Program-made: the position numbers and the translations under genes | DNA from: Alentia gelatinosa | Taxonomy: Eukaryota > Annelida > Polychaeta > Phyllodocida > Polynoidae | Assembly: GCA_950022655.1 (NCBI GenBank) | Contig: OX465579.1 | Coordinates: forward strand, 140,191,118-140,255,117 | Length of the DNA stretch: 64,000 nucleotides | Reading direction: 5' to 3' | The notes under the pieces: generated by a model | Databases searched by the model: none | What the model was told of the DNA's origin: nothing | What the model saw: only the letters and a program-made list of their open reading frames with translations | Part shown: positions 48,510 to 61,106 of the stretch, one piece after another | How the letters are laid out: every line of letters starts with the position of its first letter | Numbering within the stretch: position 1 is the first letter of the stretch

Positions 48510-48799
48510 ATGCTGTACCTTGACGCAAGGAGAAACAACCAATTACTTTGTTTTATGTTTAAAAAGCAAAAAGATACTAATATGTTAGATGATAGGGTTA
48601 GAATAACCAGGCAAGGCCATGACGTAAATTTTAAGGTAACAAAACCGCGCTGTGAAAAGTATGAAATGAGCACTCTTTTAAATACAGAGGAGCAGTTGAA
48701 TGGAACCGCTTAAATACTGATGTTAGAAATATTCCAGAATTTGACAAGTTCAGGCTAAAGTTAAAAAATATGTCGATGGGTGAACTGTTAAGCCCGTAA
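48510..48799 (+). pseudogene. LINE ORF2 relic, extreme C-terminus (second LINE family)
   Basis: The frame from 48510 reads LDARRNNQLLCFMFKKQ, a typical RR-containing helix of LINE C-termini, then DDRVRITRQGHD and KVTKPRCEKYEMS. A frameshift near 48680 follows. In the next frame YRGAVEWNRL starts at 48683 and DVRNIPEFDKFRLKLKN follows, ending at TAA 48797-48799. This WN-L...NIP-FDKFK-LK layout is the usual last block of CR1/Jockey/RTE-like ORF2 proteins. The sequence differs clearly from the relic at 14282-14864, so a different family is involved. The reverse transcriptase itself is not seen, and the copy is frameshifted and 5'-truncated. Confidence 0.72.
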
Positions 48800-49646
48800 G
48801 CCATGAAATTGAATAACTTAGGTATGCTCATCAATTTCATATATCGTGTTATACTTATGTTGACAATGTACTGTCAGATTTATATTGCTGAAGATATTGG
48901 TAATGCAAGCCTTGATGTCAGGCTACCTGTATATATTGTTTCCTATATTTAATTCCGAGTGTATAGTTAAGAATCAACTGTAATATAACAAATTGTATAA
49001 TTTCTAAACAATGGTATGAGAATCTATGGTGTGATTAGTATATTTCTTTTTATGAGTATTCAATAACATGTAGATTATTGAAGGATCGATCAATCAAGAC
49101 ATTTTCATAAATTCAGAAGTAATGCTCATAATGAACTGACTTTATTTACCGTGGACTATGTCAAAGATCCAACTGGAGGAGTTTCATTGTAATTTTGAAT
49201 TGCTGCCGGGTCAAAGCAAACCGGAATACGTTCTGATGACCCTGCAGGGTAAACAACGCAAATTTAAAAAAAAAAGGGGAAAAAAACGGGTACCACTATA
49301 GGAACCTGGTGTGAATACTCTAGCCCTCACACACGTTTGGGAACGTTGTGAATTCGAAGCAAATAAAAGGCATTGTTGGTGAAAGACGTGGCTGAGATCC
49401 ATGTCACTATCAGGACACATATAGATCTATCTATCAAGGAAGAGTTCTAGCTTATATAGATGACCAAACGTACCAATCAGCGTCGCTCGTGAATGCTGCG
49501 TTTTGAAGGCGAGTCATGAGAGTTATGAGATGGCTAGTTAGTTGATTCTGTTTGACTGATCGTGTTAAGAGGCTGAAAACATTAATGCTGCAACTTTATT
49601 ATGGATGACGGTAATACTATATAGTTTTTACCGATTTCCTTTCCAG
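48800..49646. other. no gene recognised; LINE 3' flank
   Basis: AT-rich. The first few hundred bases could be LINE 3' UTR. A short A/G-rich run is at 49264-49288. Confidence 0.4.
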
Positions 49647-49996
49647 TCAATACCTTGCGTGAAGCAGACCCTCTGGGACGTATCAATACCCTATGGACCA
49701 TTGTTATAAGTAGCAACGGTAGTCTTAGAAAATATATTCTGGTGGCATACGCACATCTATACATGCGGGGAGTGGAGATAACATCTTGCTGCGGTATCAA
49801 GACAAATGCCTCCCAGAAGGCAATGCTAAAAGCCTTTGTGTTCCGGGAGAATGCATCCGTTTGGGACTGGTTCCCAACCCTATGTGGCTGGATGCATCTG
49901 CCTACTGGAAACACTAAGGATTTGACTATAACATCTAATTTCATCGGTACTTTATCAAGGCCGCCCCTTGAGGGTGACCGCACCGCACTTCTGTAG
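49647..49996 (+). CDS. possible terminal exon, unknown product
   Basis: A polypyrimidine tract and acceptor (TTACCGATTTCCTTTCCAG, ending 49646) precede a frame open for about 115 codons to TAG at 49994. If spliced there, the reading frame implies a phase-1 junction. The translation has ordinary protein composition, with NTLREADPLGR near the start, a Cys-Cys pair, and WDWFPTLCGWMHLPTG in the second half. It matches no family I know. The opposite strand is also open (49582-50076, 164 codons), which weakens the case. It does not fit the phase-0 donor at 46126. Could be an exon, a retroelement piece or chance. Confidence 0.2.
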
Positions 49997-52204
49997 ACGA
50001 AGCCAATCAGGGCCGTACTGCTTCGTGATGAATTGCTCAAAATTGAGTTGGTGTGACCGAGCCCCTCCACCGACACCTCAGCCTCGGTGATCCCACCCGT
50101 GAGAACATCGTGCGGAATTGATCAGACCCCTTAGCCCGGTGATTGTGAGAGGAATATGCCGGTCGACGTCTGCGGCTGCTATATCTCCAGAGACTACCAC
50201 ACTAGTGTTCCCCGAAAAGGCCATCTTGAAGTCCTTGGTGGCGGGCGGTAGATAAAACTTAACCAGACGGGCAAAGGGGACGGGGCGTCAAGGATTCCAT
50301 CTGAGAAAGGGAGATGTTTGAGAGAGAATGAGAGTAGCTCATGAGGCAGGGATGATAAGGGAAGGCTGCTTCACAGAGCGCGGGTGAGAGTGAAGCTGGG
50401 CATTCCCTTCATGGTGGGAAGCAGGCGATGGCAGGCACAGATGTATCTGTCAGATATCACACTCTACGCCCGCGGATCACCCGTAATGGACGGCGAGCGC
50501 TCGGCGGGCGCCGCTTCCGCCGTCTGTGATTGCTACAAGCTGCTTTCTAAAGTGGCCGAGGAGCAGCGAGCAGCATTGGCACAGCCACCCCGTGAGCTGC
50601 TCCCTCTAACATATTAACACACCACACACACGGGTTGTTGTTCCCCTTCCACTCCCCTCTCACAAATCGGCTCCGCCCGCCTGCTCTCTCGCCGTCCCTC
50701 TCCACTCCCTTGTGGCACCGGCTCACTAACGCCGAGCCGGGCCCAACCGCGTGATACGTGCTGTCCGAGGCTTTCTTTTCTGTGTGGAGAAATAGTCTCT
50801 TGGTAATGTAATTACACCTCGCCCAGGCCTTCCTCGCATGCGGCACCATTCGCACGGCAACCCCTGCCCGTTATAGGTATCAACAGCCGTTTTCGCCTGG
50901 ACAGGTAGACATATAGTTTGGGGAGCTGTGGGGATGGGAGGTATACCACGTAGTGCAGAGTGTACGCACCTGCTATGCCATGGAAGCAGCTCCCTTTTCA
51001 GTTTCCGTTGGGTAATACATTTTGATCTAGATGCTTCGTTGGTTAGTTCTGCCATGCTTGTTCTTGATGCATCCGCCTCTCAAAAAAAACAGTGGGCTAA
51101 TATTTGTAGTTCGTCCATCAACCAACAAACGCCACTTAGTGAATGTGAAAGTGGCAATTTTGGAAAGTCCCCAACATCGGGATTCATGGCACACATGTAG
51201 CCTACTCCAGACATTCATAGGATTTCTTTTCTATCGTCCTATTTAAATGTGCAATAGAGGTGGCCACTGGGCGCAAAATCTAAGTAGCATCACTTTCATG
51301 AATAGACTAGAATATTATAATGCTAACGTACTGTTGGGTTTTTCTCGATCATAAGGCAATCTTCAAACTGATCAATCTAAACAGGTCACAGCTAAAGGAA
51401 GCGCTCTTCGATAACAGAGAATAATTACCTCGTGATTGGTGATTTATTTTTAAGCCACTCCATCATGTGAGGAGATACCTTTATGGCGAGCATGGAGAGT
51501 GGTTCTCCTGCGGTCATTTCGTCCTCGAAGAGGGCGACGTTAGGCCGAGCACAGCGGACAAAGTGGCACCCAGAGAATAGAATCGTGTCCCTCGTGCCTC
51601 ATATACGCTGCCCGGTCAAAGTAGGAGAGCTCTGGTGGTGATTGAAGCTGGGGAGGCGGGTCGGACAATGAAAACGGATCCACTGTCGCCAGGCTGTCAC
51701 CCGGACATTAGGGACAGGAGCACACTCGCGCGGGGCCCCCTACATCACGTGATGCGCAGTAGGCCATCCTTCAGTGGCTGTCCAATACAATTTATAGAGG
51801 CAATGAGATTTAAAATGGTATATAGTTGCTGCTTTCCTAGTGTAACTGTTTCTTTATGGTCTTATGGTTAGTGTGTGGCCATGGGTCTGCTACGTGTATA
51901 TATTGTGAAAATGGCGGTATTTGCGTGAGTGTGTTGAATATTCGGCTTATTATAACTATACCCTTGCCTTTGGTACATCATCCGCAGACTCATAGTAAAT
52001 ATGAATTTATAATGATGAACACTGTTTCGATAGTCATTCATCATCCCCAACTTATTTTTGCTTCACTAGTTATTCATGCAAAGCCTTCCAAATTATGCGT
52101 TTAGTCCCAACCTTAACTTCAAGGTTTACCACGGACGGGATGATGAATGTCTGTGAGATTAAGACGAATTGAAAGTCACTTCCTCACGATGTCTGAGACT
52201 AAAG
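49997..52204. other. G+C-rich islands; no assigned gene
   Basis: The blocks 50080-50900 and 51480-51760 are G+C-rich. A 77-codon plus frame at 50384-50617 ends SAVCDCYKLLSKVAEEQRAA plus a short tail. This is protein-like but unrecognised, and the reverse strand is also open (102 codons). AT-rich sequence lies between. Confidence 0.35.
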
Positions 52205-52396
52205 AAGAGAGAAGGCCAGGTGGGCGGGAGCAGTTTACACGAAGGGCACATTAAGCCGGCGACCACACCTGCAGCTGGGTGCTATTTGGATAAGGGCTGA
52301 TCAAAGCAACCGACGCCTACTTCAGGGCTACTTGGTCAACCCAGGGGTGGGGGAGGGGGAGAGCATATAAAAGGAGGCACAGGATTGAACCACTCA
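52205..52396 (+). promoter_or_regulatory. candidate TATA-box promoter
   Basis: TATAAAAG at 52366-52373 matches the TATA consensus. A CTCAGAG at 52394-52400 would place the start A (52396) 30 bases downstream of the first T. Upstream lie a GGGCGGG box (52222), adjacent E-boxes CACCTG and CAGCTG (52266-52277), a TCF/LEF-type GATCAAAG (52299-52306) and a G-rich tract (52344-52359). The first ATG downstream is at 52452 in GGCCATGA, opening 41 codons to TGA at 52575; this peptide is not recognised, so the transcript may be spliced or non-coding. Spacing and order are promoter-like. This is pattern evidence only. Confidence 0.4.
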
Positions 52397-52705
52397 GAGG
52401 GCCTCACACATACACACACGCACACACCCACGGCCGTCCATCCCTCCGGCCATGATCGCCTTGCAGCCTTCTCGGCTCAACTCTACTCTATTTCACCGTC
52501 CAGCTTTGCAATTTTCTTTATCTATGACCTCGATTCTGATTGCTACATCCAACCACTCCCTCTTTCCATTTCTCTGACATCTTCCTTCTCCGTGTTCCCC
52601 ATTGCAGCTCTCCTAGGATATATACCCTTCCCTCCTAGGCGCCACCTCCAATATCTTACACTTCTTCTAAAATGGTTTTCTTCATCGTTCCAGTCTTCAT
52701 AGGAA
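52397..52705 (+). other. possible transcript 5' region, CA-rich then pyrimidine-rich
   Basis: Downstream of the TATA candidate come a short (CA)n at about 52408-52430, the 41-codon frame from 52452, and a C+T-rich stretch to 52680. A 105-codon non-ATG frame spans it. No exon can be assigned. Confidence 0.3.
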
Positions 52706-52738
52706 CCCCCCCCCCCCCTCCCCCCCCCCCAAAAAAAA
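52706..52738 (+). repeat. C13-T-C11-A8 homopolymer tract
   Basis: Long C runs interrupted by a single T and followed by eight A. It could form an i-motif or G-quadruplex on the opposite strand, and is also prone to sequencing length error. Confidence 0.95.
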
Positions 52739-54460
52739 CCAACAACAACACCTATATTCCTATCACCGGTTCTGACCTCCCCTCACCGTCTTACCCTACT
52801 CACATTGGGAGGACACATATCTGTATAACCTACCAATGCCCATAATACATCCACATTCAAGTATGTGTATGTGTAAACATGCCTCCAGTGATATGTGCGT
52901 AAACATACAACCATACACGTCAACACCCGTTCCAGTGGTAACGGCCGCGCCGTGTTTTCTTTTCACTGGTTCCGGGTCCTTTGCAAGTCTTCATTATTTG
53001 GTTCACTGCTCGAGCCCCTTTGTTGATCAAGGCGGATTTATATTGCCGACCTATAGGTTATCCAGCGAGAATAGAGGGCTCGGGCTGGGCCATTTAGAAC
53101 CAAGGTCGTGGTTCAGAAATGTAATAGATGAACGATTTTTATCTGTCTATAAATCTACAATGGCGATGTAGGGTCCTATTAGGGTTATTGGAATAGCGGG
53201 AAGATTGGAACAGTAGAGATGTAGCCCTCGGTAATCAATACATGAACACACCATAGTGCATGCTGTCTTGAGCATGGATATTCATCCGTTTTAACAGTCA
53301 CAAATTAGATTACCCCTTTTTCCCATTAATATTTCTATATATGCCACGGGGCGTATTTTTCAGTCTTCTGTAAAAGGCAGCGTTGTATTGAGGATTTCTT
53401 GTCAGGAGGTCCTCTAGATCCGGGGAAGGACCGTCCCTATAGGTCTGTGGAGGGGCCTTGGGGCGGGCCTAAGCCGCCTGCGCGAACCGGGCAGGAGGAG
53501 GCTTGATCCCGGGAAGATGTGGATCAAGACGTGGATCCGGCATGGTTGACCCAGATCCCAGGGCCGCGTGTCACCGTTATGTGTTGGTAGTATATGTGCG
53601 CTCACTGGGGGCCCCAGGCTAAAGGGGAGGAGGTGGGAAGAGGAGGAGGGGGACAGTGGTAAAGGCTGGAGGCCAACCGCAGCACGCCCTGGAGAGAGAG
53701 AACACAGTAGACTTGTTTCCGGCCACCCACTGCGACAGATTCAACCATATCATGTCCCCGTTCTTCCCAGACCTTATTCCCTAGAAACGTATAAAAAGAA
53801 AGATCAGTCAGAAAGATAATTCGGGCTTGCAATGGAGACTACCTCGGGTTTAAATCCTATTAGGCCGTTCCCTTAATGCTAGAGTCAAGGGGAATAGGAT
53901 CAGTCCCACTTGTAGTGATGCTGCACTCAGGAGTGGTTCAAAGGAGCTGATGGATCGTAGGTCCAAGCTAGTAGGTAGAGAAGGGCACTCCAGATGCTCA
54001 TCCCAAAGAGAAAAAGGGGTCGCCCGGGGGATTATGGATTCTGCCTTCTCATTATGGAGAATAGTAGTAGCAGTTCAGCAGGCCAAACCTCGGGGGAATG
54101 GGAGGGCACATCAGAGGGCAGGCGGGCAGATCTCGACAAGGATGACGAAACAAAATGAACCTCAAAACGCAACTAACCTATCGCTTCATCTATAGGAAGC
54201 AACGTGAACCAAGATATATAACTGATTGATGTCCTATCAGTTTCCATGAACCTCTTAGTGGGAATTTTCCTGTTTCCTTTGATGGTATACCGTTTTCCGA
54301 TAAGTATTTCATACAACACTCTTCCTAAACAAAGGCATGCAATTAAGGCAGTAGGTTCTATTCTACGACTGACTGATCCTGTTCCTCATATTAGGTGGAG
54401 GACGATGCCTTTAATGTCTGTCCGCACAAAGACCATGCGATATTGTCTAAAAGAATATCT
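52739..54460. other. no gene recognised
   Basis: G+C-rich islands lie at 53400-53700 and 53940-54160, the remainder AT-richer. Frames of 60-111 codons are unrecognised. Confidence 0.4.
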
Positions 54461-54461
54461 T

Positions 54462-54547
<86 letters not shown>
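54461..54547. repeat. (TC)n-(AT)n compound microsatellite
   Basis: About 60 bases of TC with one ATC interruption pass directly into about 27 bases of AT. Confidence 0.97.
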
Positions 54548-57500
54548 ATGCAAGTCGATGCAGCTGAAGATTAATTACTCTCATTGGCGTTCATACGTTA
54601 TGGTCTGTTGTTGTCTTTCCTGGACTATTTTCGTTCTTGGAAAACTAATACACATTCCCAGCGAGTATAAAATCAATAGTCGTAGATAGTCATCTGCCAT
54701 TCTGCCTGCCTCCCAGCACAACAAATCCCAAAATGCGACCCACTCCCTACCACAATGGCCATATTGACTCCTTCCCAGAGGCTACAGGCAACATCCAATG
54801 CCTGAGAGACATTTTCTCCACTGCTACCATCCCCCATTGTCCTTCCACTTCTGCATGTGAATGACTCTGCATTCGCTACCAGTTCCAAACATGTTACCTA
54901 TATATGAACCTATGTATAACTTTAGATATTTAGAATACAAACATGGCATATAAAAATTGAATTCGAAATAAAATACGTGTCATCTGATGTTGCTATTGTT
55001 TAAAATTCTGATTCGTTCCTTTTTGTCCATCTGTGTTGAGGGTATCATACCAGCTTTTCCGATTATGGAGTCGCTACCATGCTGATGTTTCCAGTCCCCA
55101 GGTCGATTCTATTTTGCACGAAGCATCAAATCGATCAGACGAGACGGGCAAATGAGAGGGCGTGTGGCAAATCAGTTTAGCGAGACGATCTCGAACCTGT
55201 CTGTGTTCATAAAATGACTAGATCCTTAATCCCTCTGGAGTAGTCCCTCTGTGCTCACATGATTGAGGGCTCGCGAATTACCCTAGTCCTATGTAATAAT
55301 CCACTCATTTCCTGCGAGAGTAAAATGCGAATTATTATTTCTAGCGCCGACACCATCGGACTGCAGTCATTTCTGCCTCCTCAGTCGGTTCTACGGATCA
55401 TGCATAGAAGGGTAATTTCACGCTGACTAGGCCGCTCGCACATCACGGTTGATTGAAGAGTTCGTTCTTCGATCTTATCCATCCCGGGTGCGGCCTCTAC
55501 ACAACCCACCCTCCCACCCACCCACCCACCGATCGCTCTGTCCCATACCCGATTACAGCTCCCTCCCGCTCCCAAAGCCGCCCCAACACACCCCTCTCCC
55601 GTCGCAGGCACGTCCCACGAGTGGTGGTCTTCCTGGAAGGGCGCCCTCCATGGAGAGGGTTTATGGGTTCTTCCTGGTGGCTTCCCTGCGATGCCAACCC
55701 ACTCTTCCCCCTACACTAAGGGCCAACAGGTTTGGTTGTTACATCCCAGGCGAAGGCCGTGATGCCGTGATCGCATGACAGACAGTCCTCCCTACGTGTA
55801 TGTACTAACGTCACCGGGGCCAGGACTGCGCCATTGATCCGATTTTTTGCTGCCATGTTACGGTGCTAACCCTGCGCTCTTCTCGCTCGGCGGTTAGTGA
55901 AGGGGAAATGTGAATCACACGGCACAGGGGTCGTGTTGCTCTTAGTATTGGGGCCATAACATGAGTTCACACCCATCCACCCTCCCTCATCGACGTAACG
56001 CCACCATGTCACTTGAAAGGTTCACCTTGATACCCTCCTATTCAGCTAAATGTTCTATTTAATGATGAAGGGTGTATCTTTACCAACACGTATATATTTG
56101 TAAAAAAAAAACAAGTAAGATGAAATGAGATTGCTAATCTCTAACCATTATTTTCCAAGGGCTTCTGATGTGTGTCCATCTAATCGGTAACGTTAATTAA
56201 AGCTATCAGCCAGTATGCCAGTATGCCAGTGGGTCAATTGACAAAAGTAGCCTAACTGCCTTACTCATTTATAACTTAGTAAGATGCAAATACAGGGTCT
56301 AAGCCTAGTTAATGTAGCATAAGAAGAGATACAGGAAAACAATTCACTCGCATTCCAGTGATGAAAATACTTTGTGCTTATGAATGATTTATGTACAACC
56401 AGGCTATAAAGACCAAACCACTCCAGGCAGGCAGGTGGTATCGACTAACAAAGTGGACAAAAAGAAGCTTTGATACAACATGTTTTATAACGGGGAAATT
56501 TGTCACCATAAAGTGAAAGGCTTTCCCGGTCCTGGAGGTCCTCAAACCTTACACCATGTTGGGCTAAAATGATAAAACGCCGATATCAATCATAAAGCTA
56601 TGTTAAAATATTCTTTTTAAATCTTTGAAAGGGTCCTTTCTTTATTCTAAATACCATTCATCCTTTTGGGGTACAAGGAATACAATGGCGTGTACGCTGA
56701 AACATAAATATTCCATGAACGTACAAACACTATTTAATTAACCATTATTAATGACTTAGGGATGCTTTTAAAAAGGTCTATGTTTTACAAGTTGTCCTTT
56801 GCTATCTGGATTTCTTATCAATCTCCTGCATACAGTTTATCAGCGAGATGAAATAGGTATGTGTTACAGTCTATGTGCAGCTGCTACTGTCTGTTTTAGG
56901 CGTTAAATGTTTTTTGGCAGGTTTTTATTTACAGCAAATCGATTACAGTACATCAGCAACACCAATCTTCTTGCAGGCAATCGTCAGAGGGTATTCGTCT
57001 TCGGTGGCAATCGTCAGAGACAACAATCGCCCAGGGGAAACTCATCATGGTTTGACCAATCATATGGTTAACTTATTGATAAGAAACGTGACACATATTC
57101 AAATTACTGCGATGAATTATTTCGTAATGGTAACTTGCAGCCAATATGCTAGTGTCGTGGCATGATTCAACCAAAGGATTCTGGCGTTTTTACAGTGATG
57201 TTGAGAAGGGAGACCGCATTAAACCTTGCACATTCCTTGCGCCCTGTGGTCGATATATGGTTGCTTAATTCTACTTTCTGTCATTGCCATCAGAATTACT
57301 AATGAGTCTTGGAGGACCTATTGCCCTATGTAATATCATTCTGGCAAATAGGTGAAATATTGATCGGTGTTTTTATATGATGATCTATATGAAAAACACG
57401 ACAAAATAACCGACAGTTAACATGTGATCATTAATGATACGTTCTTGAAGTGTTGCCGTGGGTCGAGCTATCAAGATGAAGATTTATTGGTTTCATGCAA

Positions 57501-60500
57501 TCCCCTGAGCTAAATAATCAATGAGAAAACCCCATAGCTGAAAGGTAAACATGTCAAAGCTCAAAGTGATAACTTAAAAACAGTCAGCGTGAGTTCTGGA
57601 GAAATATTAAATGTATTGAACCAGATAAAACTAAACTTAACTTTGTGATGAAAAATATCTTTTAAGACTTCGGTTCTTTCATTGGGAAAGAATACAATAA
57701 CGTGGCCTCGAACATCGAGGTCACCTATTCCAGTAGGTACTGTTGCAATACTATTGGCGACCTATCAAGACGAAATGGCATGGCTGCAGTTGCTGATATT
57801 ATGCAAAGATGCCAATAGTCCATTGCTCTTGGTTTGTGTAGTCCTGTTAACACTTTAAAATGTGTGGAAAACTGTTTTGCGTTAACGTACCAGTGATTAG
57901 TGGTGGGCGAACGAAGCTTAATTAGCATCGTTCATGCTCCATCTACCTGCCTGTGACAATTTTCTTGGTTTCCATTTGTTGTTTTTTTCTATTCTCTCCG
58001 CTATTTTGTCAGTCCGTGAACTGTGTGGTACAAATGTTCATGCCTATATATACTATGTTCGTGTGTTTTGTGTATTAACACCATGTGTTAACATATCTAT
58101 GTTATGAAAGTCGATCTAAAACATGTAAAGTGACTAAACTTGATGTCAATGAAAGATTTTCAAAGTAATAATGCAGGCAAACAATTTTTAAATGATGTTA
58201 TTCCAAAATAATGAGGATATCAAGATCCCTGCTTTTGTAGCTGGATAAAGATATCCTCTTCACTATCATCCTCCCTTCAACATTTAAAACCGGAAATTAG
58301 AAAGTATTAGAGTTCAAGAGCAAATTTTAACCGCCAACTCCAACAGTCTTAGACCTCCTACGTTCAGTCAATTGTCCTCTTGTGTACAGCGTTCTGCTAT
58401 TTCTACTGCTAGAATCAAGTATCATACTGTTGTATTTATTGTAGACATCTCAAGGGTTGATGTTCGGAATTTCCCGTTAAGGATACAGAGTTTCAGTAGA
58501 ACGTACATTAAATATATAAACATATAAATACAATACGGCTCGTGGAACGTTCTTAGTTACACAATCTTACTGGGATACCGTCTTCCCTGATTAGTCTCTT
58601 TTATTGTACTTTGTACTTTGAAATAACATAATATGACGAAATGGAAATGTAACACTTTTCAAGACGGAGATCAGAAGGACTTCTCAATGCACTTTCATTA
58701 ACTAGCCGTATCTTTTTTGACATGATAACATTCATATCAACTAAAAGCAAAGACAGCAAACTGGTATGGAGTAGTCATGATCTCCAGATTGGACCAGCTG
58801 TCTTAGAGTATATAACGATGGAGCACGAACCTTTTAAAATCAAGAACAATAAAAACTGATTTTCAGATTAAAAAAATCGAGATGGTGATTCATTGCAGAC
58901 TGCAAGGAAACCATTTGGCATAGATAAAAATCAAGATTTGCTATGACATCTACAGTTCCTAGAATGTATCTTTCTGTAGTAGAGATACCGAGTACTGACA
59001 CGTATGATGGTATTAGCATGACGGAACGGAATCAGCGGCCTTCGGTGTCTCCAGCAGCATCGAGAGACATCTGTAAACAAGCTGTTAAGTCAGATCTCCG
59101 ACATCTTCCCATTGATTTTTATCTAAGATACTGGGTTGCCAACCAATACAAGCCCTACAAATCCTGCAGCCATACCGTCCTAGCTTCTCTTTTTCCCAGA
59201 TGGTTAGACTTAAGCTAAACGGGGGTTCCGACTGCCATTTTCACACTAGAGGCAACCACATCGACCTGCCAGAAGAATGGGGTCGCTTAGAGCCTCCGAT
59301 GATTACTAATGCATAGTTTGATAACGTCTCATTTAATCGAGATGGTTGGATTTTGGTTTCAAATCTATTCCTATGTCCCATTCAACTCAACATATAACGC
59401 ATCCAAGTTACACTGAGAGATTACATGGCAACACTAGTTAAGTGAGCCGAAATACGATGTGGAACTATTTCAGAAAGCTTGCCCCCTGACGTGACTGTTT
59501 GTCCACCTCCCTTTTCTGTATCCCTATGTAGAAATGCTCATTTGAAAGCCGGTACATTAATAGGAAAAAAAACAAGCTTGGCAGGTGACAGCGTAATGTT
59601 GATCACGCGGCAAGGGAAATTGTAGAGAATACATTTAGGCATTCCCTCTGACCTGTTTCCAATCCGTTCTTATCCCTGAGGTTACTACTGTCTAACGGCC
59701 TGCTTGCCTGGAAAGGGTCTAAGCTACTGATTATAAGCATATAACCGATTAGAGAGCTTATATCAATTTTAGGACATTTAAAGACCAATTGTCATCTTTT
59801 TTCCAAGCCGAATGAAATTTTTCAAATATACTCGCAGAGAGTTGAGGAAATATGCCCCATCTATATAGGAAAACAGTTTTTACACAAAATATTAGTGTTT
59901 ACTAACATGAGAAACGCTGGGAGGGGAACTTGTAGATGAATCTGTCATTCAGCGATCCCGTGATTTTGAATAGTGCTATACATAGTGGATATATATAACA
60001 GATATCTCTTATTCAAATTTGAAAGAATTAATTTCTTCGGCCTTCTTCGGCCCCCAATACCTTTCCTAATCCCGAATGAACAGGATTCAAATATTCAGGG
60101 ATAACTCATACATATTTGAAGATTAACATTTGATAGAACTATATTAACATGAAACAAATTGAAGCTGAATAAACCACCCCAATAGGAGCTCTGTAAACGA
60201 TAACCATTCGATTATAGCATAGGCGTACCTGCCGAGGTGTCACATCAGTGAATAGTATTAATTCGTTGTGCGTGGAGCCCATAGTATACTTAATGTTATG
60301 CTGACCAGAATAACCCACTCAATAAGACGTATATCCTGAAAAATGTAAGATTAATATTTCTATACAATGTGTATCTTCCATAAATGATCTGCCCGTGACA
60401 AGTTCCCCTGCATATTAATAGAGTCGAGAACAATGGTATCTGCTGCAGTCCATTAGAAAAAACAATACGATCATTAAAATTGTAATTTTTTACTTTCCGA

Positions 60501-61106
60501 ATGTCGCGAATGAATGTTTTTGATATTATGAATATTTTCGGACAACGAAAACAGATCAAATAAGGTCACTGGTGCCCTTTAACCTTACGAAGAAACATTT
60601 TCACAGTTATTGTTTAATAAAAGTGAGAGGTCTTTCGTTACAGACTGCGCAATTCGGACAGGAATGACAATCCACCACATGTTTAGGTAGAATTTCCTCC
60701 TCATTTACGTCATTCACAAAAGGCAATAAACATAATAGTTGTAGCAGATAGAGGTGAATGTTTTCAACAGATTGATATAAAATCAACAAACGGTGACGGC
60801 CGCGCCAGTGATTCCATTAATGGGTGTTCAAAGCGAAATTCGAACTGAAAGGCAAGCTAATTTCGTAATGCTAACTTTTTCATTCAAAAATACCGATGGA
60901 ACAAAGTTTCCCATCTCTCAATTTGCCCCATTCATGAGCAATATTGCCGATTTTCTTTGATCGCAAACTTTCTGTTTCTAAAATATGTGAGCCGTGTCGG
61001 TGCGGCGCGCCTGGAGAATTCTCACATGCATGAACATTTCAGAAGGGATCTGTTCAAACTGGCCATTGCATAGACTCTTATACAGACCATAGCTTGGAAA
61101 TTTATT
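54548..61106. other. no gene recognised
   Basis: Mostly AT-rich. The island 55380-55920 is G+C-rich and contains a CCCA tract at 55504-55532 (G-quadruplex potential on the minus strand). GCAATCGTCAGAG is directly repeated at about 56978 and 57008. A 91-codon plus frame at 58943-59218 has protein-like composition but is unrecognised. Confidence 0.4.
55504..55532 (-). repeat. (CCCA)n tract, minus-strand G-quadruplex motif
   Basis: CCCTCCCACCCACCCACC gives five GGG runs with short loops on the minus strand. Confidence 0.8.

Noticed and set aside
49582..50076. 164-codon minus-strand gene
   Set aside because: No recognisable motif and it overlaps a plus-strand frame with a better splice context; likely a shadow or chance frame.
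53820..53860. tRNA B box (GGTTTAAATCC)
   Set aside because: No paired T stem and no A box at a suitable distance.
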